In this document: piece after piece, positions 35,301-42,558 of the stretch | Layout: each line of letters opens with the position of its first letter | How positions within the stretch are numbered: position 1 is the first letter of the stretch | From: Pseudomonas koreensis | GTDB taxonomy: Bacteria > Pseudomonadota > Gammaproteobacteria > Pseudomonadales > Pseudomonadaceae | NCBI RefSeq assembly: GCF_024169245.1 | Contig: NZ_JALJWP010000001.1 | Location: 3,535,501-3,599,500 of the forward strand | Reading direction: 5' to 3' | Length of the DNA: 64,000 nucleotides | Notes under the pieces: model-generated | The model's database searches: none | The model's input: only the letters and a program-made list of their open reading frames with translations | What the model was told of the DNA's origin: nothing | Made by a program: the position numbers and the translations under genes

Positions 35301-37025
35301 ATAATCGACGGCGATGATGTGCTTGCGGTCGTAGCGCAGAAGCAGGGCGCGACCGGCGCCGTTGTCGAGGCGCTTGATGCGACCGTGGATGTCGCGGGTG
35401 ACCTGCAGGCGATTGCCATAGCTGTCGCTGATGGCGATCAGGCTTGCGCCTTTGCTGTTGTGACGGAAATGGTAAAACGATGGGCGCTTGCCAGCCTGAG
35501 CCAAAATCAATTCAGCTGGGTCGTCACCCAGGAAAATGGCTGCTCGCGAGAGACTGTTGGTGATGGCGGGACGCTGCTCACTTGGAAGCGGAAATGCGGT
35601 GGAGCGGTTTTCCTGGTCGGTCCAGATGACTTCATCGCCATTGATCTCGATGCGATGAGCGAGCGCGTGACTCCAGCCATAGCCAAGGCCGCAATCGATT
35701 TCTACGGCGCTGGTTCTGTAGAGGCGGGTCCATTCAAATGGGAGCAGGCCGTCGAGGTGGCCGTCAGTTAACGTCAGTAACTCTTCGCCAGTGACCATCG
35801 AAACAGGGCAGCCGCTGGTGCAAGTCTTTGCAGCAGGTTCTGCGCTCTTTTCGGCGGGATTTGTCGCCTGGGTCGATACGTCATCAGCGACTCTGCCTTC
35901 AGCAAGGCTGGCGTTTTTCTTCCCATCAAAACGCAACTCGGAAATCCCGTTCCTGACCTTCGCCGTCACCCCACGCGCCGCCACAGCGGTGTACTTGGCG
36001 ACATACTCCATAAAGCCGTTGATGATCTTGAACACCGACTTCACGAAGCCGATGACAGCCTTGATGACAAGCTCTCCATACTTCTTCAGCCGGGCGGCAA
36101 GGTAGATGACGCCGGTACCTTCCGCGGCAACGGTCAATACGACACCGATCACGATGTCGATCGCAATGCCGACGACAATGGCCGTGGTCATCTTCGCTAC
36201 ATCGCCCGCCATCTTCATCGGCGGCAAGGCCGCCAGCCAGATCACCGCACTGCGCACGAGCAAAAACAAAGCGGCTTCGTCACTGGCCAGCAACATGGCT
36301 TTTTTCATGACGTCCGGCGTGCTTTTTGCCACTTTGATCAGTTCGTCCGCGCCAGCGCCGAGATCCTTCGCAAACTTTCCTGGGTCCTGAAGGATGTCGA
36401 GTACGAGACTGATGCCGTCCCATACACCCTTGATCGCTTCCCAGCCACCTTCCAGAATGCCGTTGCCGATGGCCATGGCTGTACCGGAAGTCGACAGATT
36501 CGACCATTGCGGTTTGAAGCCGACCCACTCCTTGCGCAGGAAACCTTCGAGGTCAGCGGTCACACCGCTATAGGAGCTGAAGAGGGCGTCGATCTGCGCC
36601 GGAGTCACTACGTTATGCACACGAATTTTGTAGAACTTGCCTGGCACACCGCCGGTCCATGCGGCTTTGCCTTGAGCGTCGAGTTTGACCTTGCTGACCG
36701 CACCACCGTCCACGGCCACGATTTCGACTTCGATATCGCCGACTGGAATGTCGTAAACCGATTCGAATTTGCTCTCGATCAGCAACGGCCCTTTGAGCGG
36801 GCATTGAGCCACGTTCGAAGTGAAGTTACCGTCGGTCATGCTCACCGCTTTGCTGGTGTTGCCCACCTTGATGACACGTTCCATGCCCAGCAAAGACGGC
36901 ATGTCAGCGGCATGGCTACCTTTGTCTAGCGCCTGCGCGTACCAGGTTTTGGTTTGTTCCTGATACAGCTTCAGACTGTCCTTGAAGGTGTTCAGTTGGT
37001 TGTCAACAAAGGCAACGCGATCCAT
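32367..37025 (-). CDS. Full-length Rhs effector of type VI secretion with C-terminal toxin tip
   Basis: 1552 residues. The first 400 residues hold a beta-rich segment (about 70-140) and three hydrophobic stretches (about 251-268, 282-302, 305-330); no PAAR motif is evident. From CTSGCPVSMVTGEELL (about 402-417) the DUF6531-type entry and YD-repeat shell begin. The core ends YNRHRYYNPGTGRFLTPDP and PTGWVDPLGLS (about 1414), the conserved self-cleavage region. The last 138 residues are the tip, with KRWEDFLGEGPYTNIHPRTG, RIVSADGMRSIRYGAHEMNS and NKHHYHEEIWTLD; the HEMNSKPxKxHYHEExW motif suggests a metal-independent or His-based nuclease, but I cannot name the family. Start ATG overlaps the stop of the adaptor gene by one base. 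The adaptor and VgrG upstream imply T6SS loading. Confidence 0.93.
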   Translation of the reverse strand: MDRVAFVDNQLNTFKDSLKLYQEQTKTWYAQALDKGSHAADMPSLLGMERVIKVGNTSKAVSMTDGNFTSNVAQCPLKGPLLIESKFESVYDIPVGDIEVEIVAVDGGAVSKVKLDAQGKAAWTGGVPGKFYKIRVHNVVTPAQIDALFSSYSGVTADLEGFLRKEWVGFKPQWSNLSTSGTAMAIGNGILEGGWEAIKGVWDGISLVLDILQDPGKFAKDLGAGADELIKVAKSTPDVMKKAMLLASDEAALFLLVRSAVIWLAALPPMKMAGDVAKMTTAIVVGIAIDIVIGVVLTVAAEGTGVIYLAARLKKYGELVIKAVIGFVKSVFKIINGFMEYVAKYTAVAARGVTAKVRNGISELRFDGKKNASLAEGRVADDVSTQATNPAEKSAEPAAKTCTSGCPVSMVTGEELLTLTDGHLDGLLPFEWTRLYRTSAVEIDCGLGYGWSHALAHRIEINGDEVIWTDQENRSTAFPLPSEQRPAITNSLSRAAIFLGDDPAELILAQAGKRPSFYHFRHNSKGASLIAISDSYGNRLQVTRDIHGRIKRLDNGAGRALLLRYDRKHIIAVDYQQFLPADNLEDVWNTVQTLVTYSYDAQHRLIEAKNAAGEAERYRYNEQHVILERQLAGGAAFYWEWENEGKLSRCTRHWANFSQMEAQYVWDDKGSVTVTNADGSEEVYTHDDQARLISKIDPDGAEHFKAYNDKGQLIAEKDPLGAVTEYRYDDNGLMTAVIPPEDEATTYEYINGFVSDVRRGKASWKYQRNRQGDVTAQIDPDGNATLYSYDPQGRLLEIRHPDGSRHQLGWNNLGQLLEERLPDGGQRKYRYDALGRQITRQEESGAITHYQWDTANRLAQVTLPGGATRAFTYNAYGNVTAERDELGRITRYEYADNLHLVSRRINPDGSQLRYRYDNSRLLLTEIENERGEHYHLDYYANGLIQQETGFDGRRTAYEYDLNGQLLKKTEFGDDGSELITEYQRDTAGRLLVKTLPDGAEIHYSYDALGRLVNVDDGHWPLAYKYDLQDRLIEEHQGWGTLRYEYDSVGQLKHCRLPDGSKLDYRHQPGGQLSSIDLNGSRLTSHQFSAGREQQRQQGLLLSQYQYDEQGRLQAHSVSQRDQHLFQRRYNYDANGNLAGISDSRKGNRSYHYDPLDRLISVRGATPESFAHDPAGNLLGQNDLPAANLANVKGNRLLMQGDRHYDYDAHGNLIRESRGTGQKLVTEYRYDCQHRLIGVSLPGGSTASYKYDAFGRRIEKTVDGHTTEFLWQGERLIAESAENRYRSYIYEPGSFRPLAMLDGEGPLKAAPFYYQLDHLGTPQELTDYSGEIMWSAKYRAYGNLAALDVSEIDNPLRFQGQYFDAETGLHYNRHRYYNPGTGRFLTPDPIKLAGGLNSYQYVPNPTGWVDPLGLSSNCPDADQKLQNGEKPGTTSGNTVHDAGPSSPPAPPPIGQGYHNEVYGSKPVKPQDAVKRWEDFLGEGPYTNIHPRTGLPDNDRIVSADGMRSIRYGAHEMNSKPNKHHYHEEIWTLDLINKAMNVDNTVIRVPLGVK

Positions 37026-37762
37026 CAGCCTTGCTCCAGAATCAGGTGGTTTATCAATGCTTCTTTAAGATTTTGCGGCGCATCCGGGCGGCGCACGAAG
37101 CGGGTGATTTTCAGCTTCAGATTGTTCTCGGGCCACGCGGTATAGAGGTCCGGGCGGTCTTCTTCCAGCCACTGCATCAGGTTGCTGACCAGCGTCGCCG
37201 GATTGTCCTTGCTCAACCCCTCCAACAACCCCTTCGGCACCTCCCACCACGGCCAGTCCCTGACCTTCGGCACCACCCGCGTGCCCACGTCCAGCGCCTG
37301 CCCATTGATCAGATACCGCTCAAACACCGGCAGCACCTCTCCGGCCTTTTCCCCCAGACCCTGCAGGATCGGATAAATATGCCGTCCATCCCAAAACCGG
37401 AAAAACACTTCAGTGCCGTCCGGCATCTTCACCTGCGTCAGGCTGCGCAGATGTTCGAACACTTCGTTCGGTGCTGAACGCGATGTCGCCAGCCAGCCCC
37501 AGTCCAGCGCATCAGTTTCGGCGATCCAGGGCAGGAAGGCGGAGTTGGCTTTGAGTTCGGTGAGGTAGGGCATCACCGGTTGCCAGGTGGAGTAGGGCGT
37601 GCCGCCCCAGATCGGCAGGAGCTGGGCGGTGGGTTCGGTGAGGTACAGGGTTTTCAGTGCGTCGGCGTCGCTGGCGGCGCTGATGATCAGGTACAGGCGC
37701 TCGCCGCTTTGCAGTGGCTGTTGCGCCAGCCAGTCCTTGGGGGTGATTCGTTCAGATGGCAC
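37025..37762 (-). CDS. DUF4123 adaptor/chaperone for T6SS effector
   Basis: About 245 residues from GTG 37762 (PSERITPKDWLAQQP), which has an AAGG site and overlaps the vgrG stop; the frame is open to 37795, so an earlier GTG is possible. DUF4123 proteins bind a cargo effector and its VgrG and are needed for loading. Typical features are LYLIISAASDADALKTLYL at the N-terminus, the WGWLATS strand, HLRSLTQVKMPDGTEVFFRF and FWDGRHIYPIL near 140-165, and the C-terminal helical LMQWLEEDRP. It sits exactly between vgrG and rhs, so it most likely serves this Rhs protein. One-base overlap with rhs. Confidence 0.88.
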   Translation of the reverse strand: MPSERITPKDWLAQQPLQSGERLYLIISAASDADALKTLYLTEPTAQLLPIWGGTPYSTWQPVMPYLTELKANSAFLPWIAETDALDWGWLATSRSAPNEVFEHLRSLTQVKMPDGTEVFFRFWDGRHIYPILQGLGEKAGEVLPVFERYLINGQALDVGTRVVPKVRDWPWWEVPKGLLEGLSKDNPATLVSNLMQWLEEDRPDLYTAWPENNLKLKITRFVRRPDAPQNLKEALINHLILEQG

Positions 37763-39794
37763 AGGCACCTGCCTTGCATTTTTCGCATTCTTCACAGAAC
37801 GGCGCGTTACGTTTGAGGGTGTTGATCTGCGCCGGGGTCAGGACCTGGCCGGCCTTGTCCGCATCAGCCTGTTTCAGGATGCCTGGCATCAACGGCGCCG
37901 CACCAGTCCCACTTCCCGGGCTGCCGCCGGAATTCATGTTGATCACCGGGCCGCTCAGGGTCACGCCGCCGGCGTCGATCTTGATGAAGCTGCCGCCGCC
38001 GACCAGCGTGAGTTCCGCGCCAGCTTCCATCACCACTTTCATGCCGCTGCTCAGGTGGATTTCCTGGCCAGCGTCGATGAACTGGCCGGTGCCGATCTTG
38101 ATGTGCTGATTCACACCGACGGTGAGGTGGTCGTTGGCGCGGGTTTCGACTTTGCGGTCGGCGTAGACGGTGTGGTGTTCTTCGGCCTTGAATTCGCTGT
38201 AGCTGTTTTGCTCGACGGTGTCGTGGCGTTCGTTGCCGACGCGGATTTTCTGGTCGTGCTCGATGTTTTCATCCCAGTCGCGCTGGGCGTGCAGGTAGAT
38301 CTGTTCCTGGCCTTTTTTGTCTTCGATGCGCAGTTCGTTGTAGCCGCCACCACCCATGGAGCTCAGGGTCTTGAAGGTGCTGCGGGTCTTGTTCGCCGGC
38401 AGTGGATAGGGGACGGTGTTTTCCTTGTGGTACAGGCAGCCGCTGATCAGCGGTTGATCGGGGTCGCCTTCAAGGAAGGTGACCAGCACTTCCATGCCGA
38501 TGCGCGGGATGGCGATGCCGCCGTATTGGGCGCCGGCCCAGGCGGATGAGACGCGCAGCCAGCAGCTGGTCTTGTCGTCCGCTTGGCCTTCGCGATCCCA
38601 GTGGAACTGGACTTTGACCCGGCCGTATTCGTCGCAGTGGATTTCTTCGCCTTTGGGGCCGGTGACTACCGCGCTTTGGCTGCCGAGGATGCGCGGTTTC
38701 GGATGGCGCAGCGGTGGGCGGTTGGGCACGTCCCACGGCGTGGCCTGGAAGCGGTTGCGATAACCCTGATGGAAGTCGTCTTTCAGCGCGGTGGTGTCGC
38801 TGGTCACCGACTCTTCGAGCACCTGCGGCTGCTTGCCTTCGTGCAGGACTTCGGTGAGCAGCCACAGGTCGTTCCATTTGGCTTTCGGGTGTTCGGTCAG
38901 GGCGAGGAAGTGGCCGCTGACCAGCAGTGGCTGATCACTCTTGCCTTCGGCCAATTGGAAGTCGCTGCGGTGGCGTTCGAGGGCGCGTTTGGCCAGGTGC
39001 TTGCCGCGCTCGCGGTCGATGAAGCGGCCCGGGTAATCGTAGTCTTCAAGGTCGGGCAGGGCGTCGCCACGGTTTTCGCTTTCGAGGGTCAGGCGCGGTT
39101 TTTCGAAGTCGTAGTCGCGGCGCGTGGTGCGGCTGGTGCGGGTTTCCAGACGCAGGTCGAAACGCTTGATCACCGGGTTGCTGGCGACCATGCCGGAGTC
39201 TTGCTGATAGGGCACAGGGGCCAGTTTCGGGAACACCGTCTGGTCGTCACCGAATAGCAACTTGTGCGCGTTGGCGCTGTGCTGGAAGTGGAAGTGAATG
39301 CCTTCTTCCTCGCACAGGCGCTGGATGAAATGCAGGTCCGACTCGTCGTATTGCACGCAGTAGATGCGCTCGGGATAGATCGAGCCGGTCTTGAATTCGT
39401 AGGCGTTGCTTTGGATGCCGTGCTCTTCCAGCACCATGCCGATGATTTTCGGCACACTGAGGTTCTGGAAGATGCGCTGGTTGATGCGGTGCGCGAGGTA
39501 CGCCAGTTGCGGCCGCAGCGTCACCGAATAACGCGTCAGGCGCTTGCCGGAATCGCCTTGCGCGGCGCGGTAGATCTGCCCATGAATGCCGCTGCCGTCA
39601 GGTGACAGCTGCAGAAAGGCCGGTTTGTGCAGCAGGGTTTCGAGGTCCAGCGACGGCTGCTCACTGACCAGCTCCACCTCAAAGACAAAAGGCTGGCTGA
39701 TGGCTTCCCGGCCTTGCAGGGTAAACACCTGAAAGTCGGCGGAAAGCCCTTCGATGGTCAGGGCAAAGTGGGTTTCATTGGCCGGCGCGAACAT
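37752..39794 (-). CDS. vgrG: VgrG spike protein with cysteine-rich C-terminal tail
   Basis: 680 residues from the ATG behind GAGGAACAAGGG; a frame start 31 codons earlier is unlikely. It forms the trimeric puncturing tip of the T6SS. The gp27-like part occupies about 1-380 (LTIEGLSADFQVFTLQGREA at the start, IHFHFQHSANAHKLLFGDDQ mid-way), then the gp5-OB domain (KVQFHWDREGQADDKTSCW, GMEVLVTFLEGDPDQPLISG) and a beta-helix of short repeats (VETRANDHLTVGVNQHIKIG). After SGGSPGSGTG a tail of about 45 residues ends FCEECEKCKAGACAI, with five Cys that could bind metal. This tail may be the docking point for the adaptor or Rhs. It overlaps the adaptor gene. Confidence 0.95.
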   Translation of the reverse strand: MFAPANETHFALTIEGLSADFQVFTLQGREAISQPFVFEVELVSEQPSLDLETLLHKPAFLQLSPDGSGIHGQIYRAAQGDSGKRLTRYSVTLRPQLAYLAHRINQRIFQNLSVPKIIGMVLEEHGIQSNAYEFKTGSIYPERIYCVQYDESDLHFIQRLCEEEGIHFHFQHSANAHKLLFGDDQTVFPKLAPVPYQQDSGMVASNPVIKRFDLRLETRTSRTTRRDYDFEKPRLTLESENRGDALPDLEDYDYPGRFIDRERGKHLAKRALERHRSDFQLAEGKSDQPLLVSGHFLALTEHPKAKWNDLWLLTEVLHEGKQPQVLEESVTSDTTALKDDFHQGYRNRFQATPWDVPNRPPLRHPKPRILGSQSAVVTGPKGEEIHCDEYGRVKVQFHWDREGQADDKTSCWLRVSSAWAGAQYGGIAIPRIGMEVLVTFLEGDPDQPLISGCLYHKENTVPYPLPANKTRSTFKTLSSMGGGGYNELRIEDKKGQEQIYLHAQRDWDENIEHDQKIRVGNERHDTVEQNSYSEFKAEEHHTVYADRKVETRANDHLTVGVNQHIKIGTGQFIDAGQEIHLSSGMKVVMEAGAELTLVGGGSFIKIDAGGVTLSGPVINMNSGGSPGSGTGAAPLMPGILKQADADKAGQVLTPAQINTLKRNAPFCEECEKCKAGACAI

Positions 39795-39929
39795 CCCTTG
39801 TTCCTCGTGCTGTACAGCGGCGCTCGTCGACGGCCGCAAAAAAAGCGACTCAACGTACGCGAAATTCTGGAGGGGCGTAAACAACATCGACCAGCAGAGC
39901 TGGCCGATGCGTGTAACGGTCAGCCGTAA

Positions 39930-40445
39930 TTAAACGACTGGAGCACGCCAGTCATCGGAACCCGAAGTACCGGATACTTCGTGGGTCCAGGTGATTTTGC
40001 GGTAGGTGAACTGCACTTCTTCCAAGTGGGTGAAGTGCGCGTTGCCTGGATCCTGGCAGTTGTGCATTTTGTTGTTGATGGCGACGATGATCGCGTCTTC
40101 CAGTTTGGTGGTGTAGTAGTGCTCTTGGGTGCCTTGAGCCGAAGTGCGGTACCACTGGATAACGATTTCGCTCATGCGCTCGCCGGAAGTCAGAGCTGCT
40201 TGCAGCAGTGGCGAAGCCTTGTCGTAGACCTTGGTGATCACAACTGGCTTGTGCACGCGCTGACCGGTTGGCTGACCGGATTGCGGGTCACGCGGGATGA
40301 TCACGTCGTGGGTGAAAGCCTGAACCATAACCTGGTCTTCGTGGCCTTCCTGGTAGGTGTTGCCAACGGAGTCGGCGGTGAAAGCGCCGGCAGTGATCAG
40401 GCCTTGTTTTTCGCCGGTAACCGACATGTACGCTGGTGTTGCCAT
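39930..40445 (-). CDS. hcp: Hcp tube protein of type VI secretion
   Basis: 171 residues, the family length. Hexameric rings stack to form the inner tube and carry effectors. It begins MATPAYMSVTGEKQGLITAG and contains GHEDQVMVQAFTHDVIIPRD, YDKASPLLQAAL and the C-terminal EVQFTYRKITWTHEVSGTSG, near-identical in style to Pseudomonas Hcp of the H2 type. An AAGGAG site precedes the ATG. No T6SS sheath, baseplate or ATPase genes are in the window, so this is an hcp-vgrG satellite locus. A sigma-54-like promoter and upstream dyads lie before it, and a short hairpin (CCAGC-TCT-GCTGG) lies between hcp and vgrG. Confidence 0.96.
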   Translation of the reverse strand: MATPAYMSVTGEKQGLITAGAFTADSVGNTYQEGHEDQVMVQAFTHDVIIPRDPQSGQPTGQRVHKPVVITKVYDKASPLLQAALTSGERMSEIVIQWYRTSAQGTQEHYYTTKLEDAIIVAINNKMHNCQDPGNAHFTHLEEVQFTYRKITWTHEVSGTSGSDDWRAPVV

Positions 40446-40514
40446 GGGGTGCTCTCCTTGCGGATAAAGTTAGGGTGCCCGGAGGCGAAATCGCCCGGTG
40501 GGTGGCTGAGGGTT

Positions 40515-40530
40515 ATCAAGGAGCGTGCCA
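40515..40530 (-). promoter_or_regulatory. Candidate sigma-54 (-24/-12) promoter of hcp
   Basis: Minus strand reads TGGCACG-CTCC-TTGAT, matching the -24 element TGGCACG and the 4-base spacing, with TTGA instead of TTGC at -12. It ends about 70 bases before the hcp ATG. Sigma-54 control of hcp operons is known in several Gammaproteobacteria; here it is predicted only. Confidence 0.55.
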
Positions 40531-40613
40531 GGTTTTGCGCGGAGCCCGGATGGCGGGGGCGCCACGGTCGTTGGTGATCATCCGGGGCGATTTTCAGCGG
40601 AATAATCAGGAGA

Positions 40614-40659
40614 AAGTGCGCAAGAAGTTGCGCAGTACTGCGCAACTTCTTGCGCACTT
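40614..40659. promoter_or_regulatory. Perfect 46-bp palindrome built from two TGCGCAA-N4-TTGCGCA-type dyads
   Basis: Every base of 40614-40636 is complementary to 40637-40659. Each half contains an 18-base dyad, TGCGCAAGAAGTTGCGCA (40617-40634) and its inverse TGCGCAACTTCTTGCGCA (40639-40656). It lies about 85 bases beyond the candidate sigma-54 promoter, a fitting position for an enhancer-binding activator, although a hairpin-forming element is an alternative. Confidence 0.8.
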
Positions 40660-40716
40660 GGCTGCAGGGCTTGCAGCGCTTGGGCTGCAGAGGATTTAAC
40701 CCCTGAAATATTACGA

Positions 40717-40744
40717 CCAACTGCGCAACTTCTTGCGCAGTTGG
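40717..40744. promoter_or_regulatory. Third dyad copy: CCAACTGCGCAA-CTTC-TTGCGCAGTTGG
   Basis: A 12-bp perfect stem with a CTTC loop, containing the same 18-mer TGCGCAACTTCTTGCGCA (40722-40739) as the palindrome at 40614-40659, 58 bases farther from hcp. It could be a further binding site of the same protein. Confidence 0.75.
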
Positions 40745-40830
40745 GTATTTGCCGGGACCGAGGTGTCTGCTTCGCGAGCAGGCCCACATGAGATTTATGG
40801 TTTGCCCGAAAGCCCCGGTTCACCGCAGAA

Positions 40831-41060
40831 CCTGTAGGAGTGAGCCTGCTCGCGATCGCGGCTGTTCAGGCAAAACATCAGCGACTGATACACCGCTATC
40901 GCGAGCAGGCTCACTCCTACAGGGGATTTGTGTGTTGCCCCGAATTCGTGTTCATCCGCGAAACCTGTGGCAGCGAGCCTGCTCGCGAAGGCGTCCGTTC
41001 AGGCAAAACATCAGCGACTGGTAGACCGCTATCGCGAGCAGGCTCACTCCTACAGGGGAT
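40831..41060. repeat. Tandem duplicated REP pairs (two BIME-like units)
   Basis: Two units of about 97 bases (40831-40927 and 40963-41060) each have inverted REPs (AGGAGTGAGCCTGCTCGCGA and its inverse) flanking a shared spacer GTTCAGGCAAAACATCAGCG. The spacer copies differ by only a few bases, showing recent duplication. They separate hcp upstream DNA from hglS. Confidence 0.9.
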
Positions 41061-41072
41061 CGGCGGGGGTAG

Positions 41073-42470
41073 TTAGCAAAGTCCGCTTAGGTTGATACGC
41101 AGCACCTCGGCACATTCCTCAATCGACCGCCATTGCGTCTCTGCATACAAGTCCAGCTCATCAATAGTCGAACGCCCCAGCGCCTGTTCGAATGCCTGGC
41201 GATTGGAATGTTCGGCGTAATGCGCCTGCGCAGAATCGCCGAGATTTGACTGAAAAATTCCCGCCGCGCTCACCGGCAGGAAATCTTCGTACACCAGCGG
41301 CTCCGCTTTCACATAGCCATCGCGCAGCAAGTCCTCCAGGGACGACTCACCAAGTCCTTCAGCGGCCAAGCCCTTTTCCGTAGCGAAATAACGAAAGTAC
41401 GCCAACCCTTGTTCACGCATGCCCTCGACGCTGTCAGGAAATTCCGCAAAATGCTGAGTCATCAGCGCGTTGTAACGTGCGGCATTGGCTTCGTTGGGAA
41501 AGTCGCCCAGTTCATCGCGGGCGGAATTCAGCAGGCGGTCATACAGCGCGCGCCCCTTGGGCGTCAGTGCAGCGCCGCGTTGTTCGATTTCGCCGAAACG
41601 CGCGCTGTGGCTGCCACGGGTTTCGGGCTGATCGGTGAAGGCGATCGGCTCGTCCAGCGCCTTGAAACTGGTCTGGCGCAACAGGATCGGGCACTTGCGG
41701 CGCGGTGGGCCTTCGATCACCGCTTTGGGTGTGATGCCATGGGCAGGCATCTGTTGCTGCACGGTGTCGATGTCCAGCGTGCGCGGGGTCAGGTGGTTGA
41801 TGTGCGGGCCTTTGAACGCAACGACATCGGCGATCAAGCGGTGCTGAGCGCTGAGTTTCTGGTACTGCGCGGCGCTGACGGTGGCGCTGTGGTGCCAGCG
41901 AAAAGTCTCCAGGGCCTGTCGGACGAATTCTGCGGCTTCGTCGTCATTCAGTCCGCCTTCCGTTTCCGCCTGTTCAATCAGGCGCAACGCCTCTTGAGTA
42001 AAAATCGAACGACGGGCCAGTACCGACTCGGCAAACGAACGCAATTCAGCGTCTTCAATCAGCTCCAGGCGCAGCAACGAGGTAAACACGCGAAACGGGC
42101 TGACCTGCAGCGCCTCTTCATGCACCGCGCGAAACGCCGTTGAATGCACCGGCACGCCCGCCGGGGTCAGGTCGTAATAACCCACTGGTTGCATGCCCAT
42201 CACCGCGAACAGGCGGGCGAGGGTAGCCAGTTCGCTCGCGGTGCCGACGCGAATGGCGCCGTGGCGTTCCATGTCCAGGCGTTCGATTTCGCCGGTGCGC
42301 TTGAGCTGTCCGGCAATGTCAGGCTGACGTGCCAGCACTTCGCGATTGGTTTTTTCCACCAGTTCCATCAGCGCGCCGTACAACGGCACCTCTTCGCGGT
42401 ACATGTCGGACATCGCTCGGGAGAAGCGTTGGCGGATCAGGTCGGGGCTGATGAACGGCTGCACGGTCAT
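41073..42470 (-). CDS. hglS: 2-oxoadipate dioxygenase/decarboxylase HglS (DUF1338, VOC fold)
   Basis: 465 residues from MTVQPFISPDLIRQRFSRAM (a longer frame adds 59 unrelated residues). HglS of Pseudomonas D-lysine catabolism converts 2-oxoadipate with O2 to D-2-hydroxyglutarate and CO2, using Fe(II). Family features include GTASELATLARLFAVMGMQP near 76-95, metal-ligand candidates H70 in ERHGAIR and H226-type in SAQHRLIADVVAFKGPHINH, and the length of about 460. It is the last gene of the minus-strand group containing glcDEF, 88 bases behind glcF. A coupling to glcD is suggestive because D-2-hydroxyglutarate is oxidised by relatives of GlcD. Confidence 0.85.
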   Translation of the reverse strand: MTVQPFISPDLIRQRFSRAMSDMYREEVPLYGALMELVEKTNREVLARQPDIAGQLKRTGEIERLDMERHGAIRVGTASELATLARLFAVMGMQPVGYYDLTPAGVPVHSTAFRAVHEEALQVSPFRVFTSLLRLELIEDAELRSFAESVLARRSIFTQEALRLIEQAETEGGLNDDEAAEFVRQALETFRWHHSATVSAAQYQKLSAQHRLIADVVAFKGPHINHLTPRTLDIDTVQQQMPAHGITPKAVIEGPPRRKCPILLRQTSFKALDEPIAFTDQPETRGSHSARFGEIEQRGAALTPKGRALYDRLLNSARDELGDFPNEANAARYNALMTQHFAEFPDSVEGMREQGLAYFRYFATEKGLAAEGLGESSLEDLLRDGYVKAEPLVYEDFLPVSAAGIFQSNLGDSAQAHYAEHSNRQAFEQALGRSTIDELDLYAETQWRSIEECAEVLRINLSGLC

Positions 42471-42558
42471 GAAAAAAATTCCTGCCACGGTGACGAAATG
42501 GATGCCGGAAAAGATCGCAGCCTTCGCCCACGCGGGCAAACGAAGAATCCTACGAACT

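Larger units (their letters stand above)
40446..41072. other. Non-coding region between hcp and hglS
   Basis: 627 bases with no supported gene. Contents from left to right on the plus strand: the hcp leader and promoter, the dyad cluster (40614-40744), a partial REP near 40770-40784, then the duplicated REP pairs up to 41060, just after the hglS stop. Confidence 0.7.

Noticed and set aside
18051..37025. CRISPR or prophage explanation for the repeated DNA
   Set aside because: Repeats are long rhs core segments in one orientation with unique tips; no integrase, structural phage gene or short regular spacer is present.
36300..37025. PAAR domain at the Rhs N-terminus
   Set aside because: The first 140 residues show no PAAR motif, only a beta-rich segment; I could not confirm one by eye.
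40614..40659. Rho-independent terminator of hcp
   Set aside because: It lies upstream of hcp, has no T-run, and is perfectly symmetric without loop.
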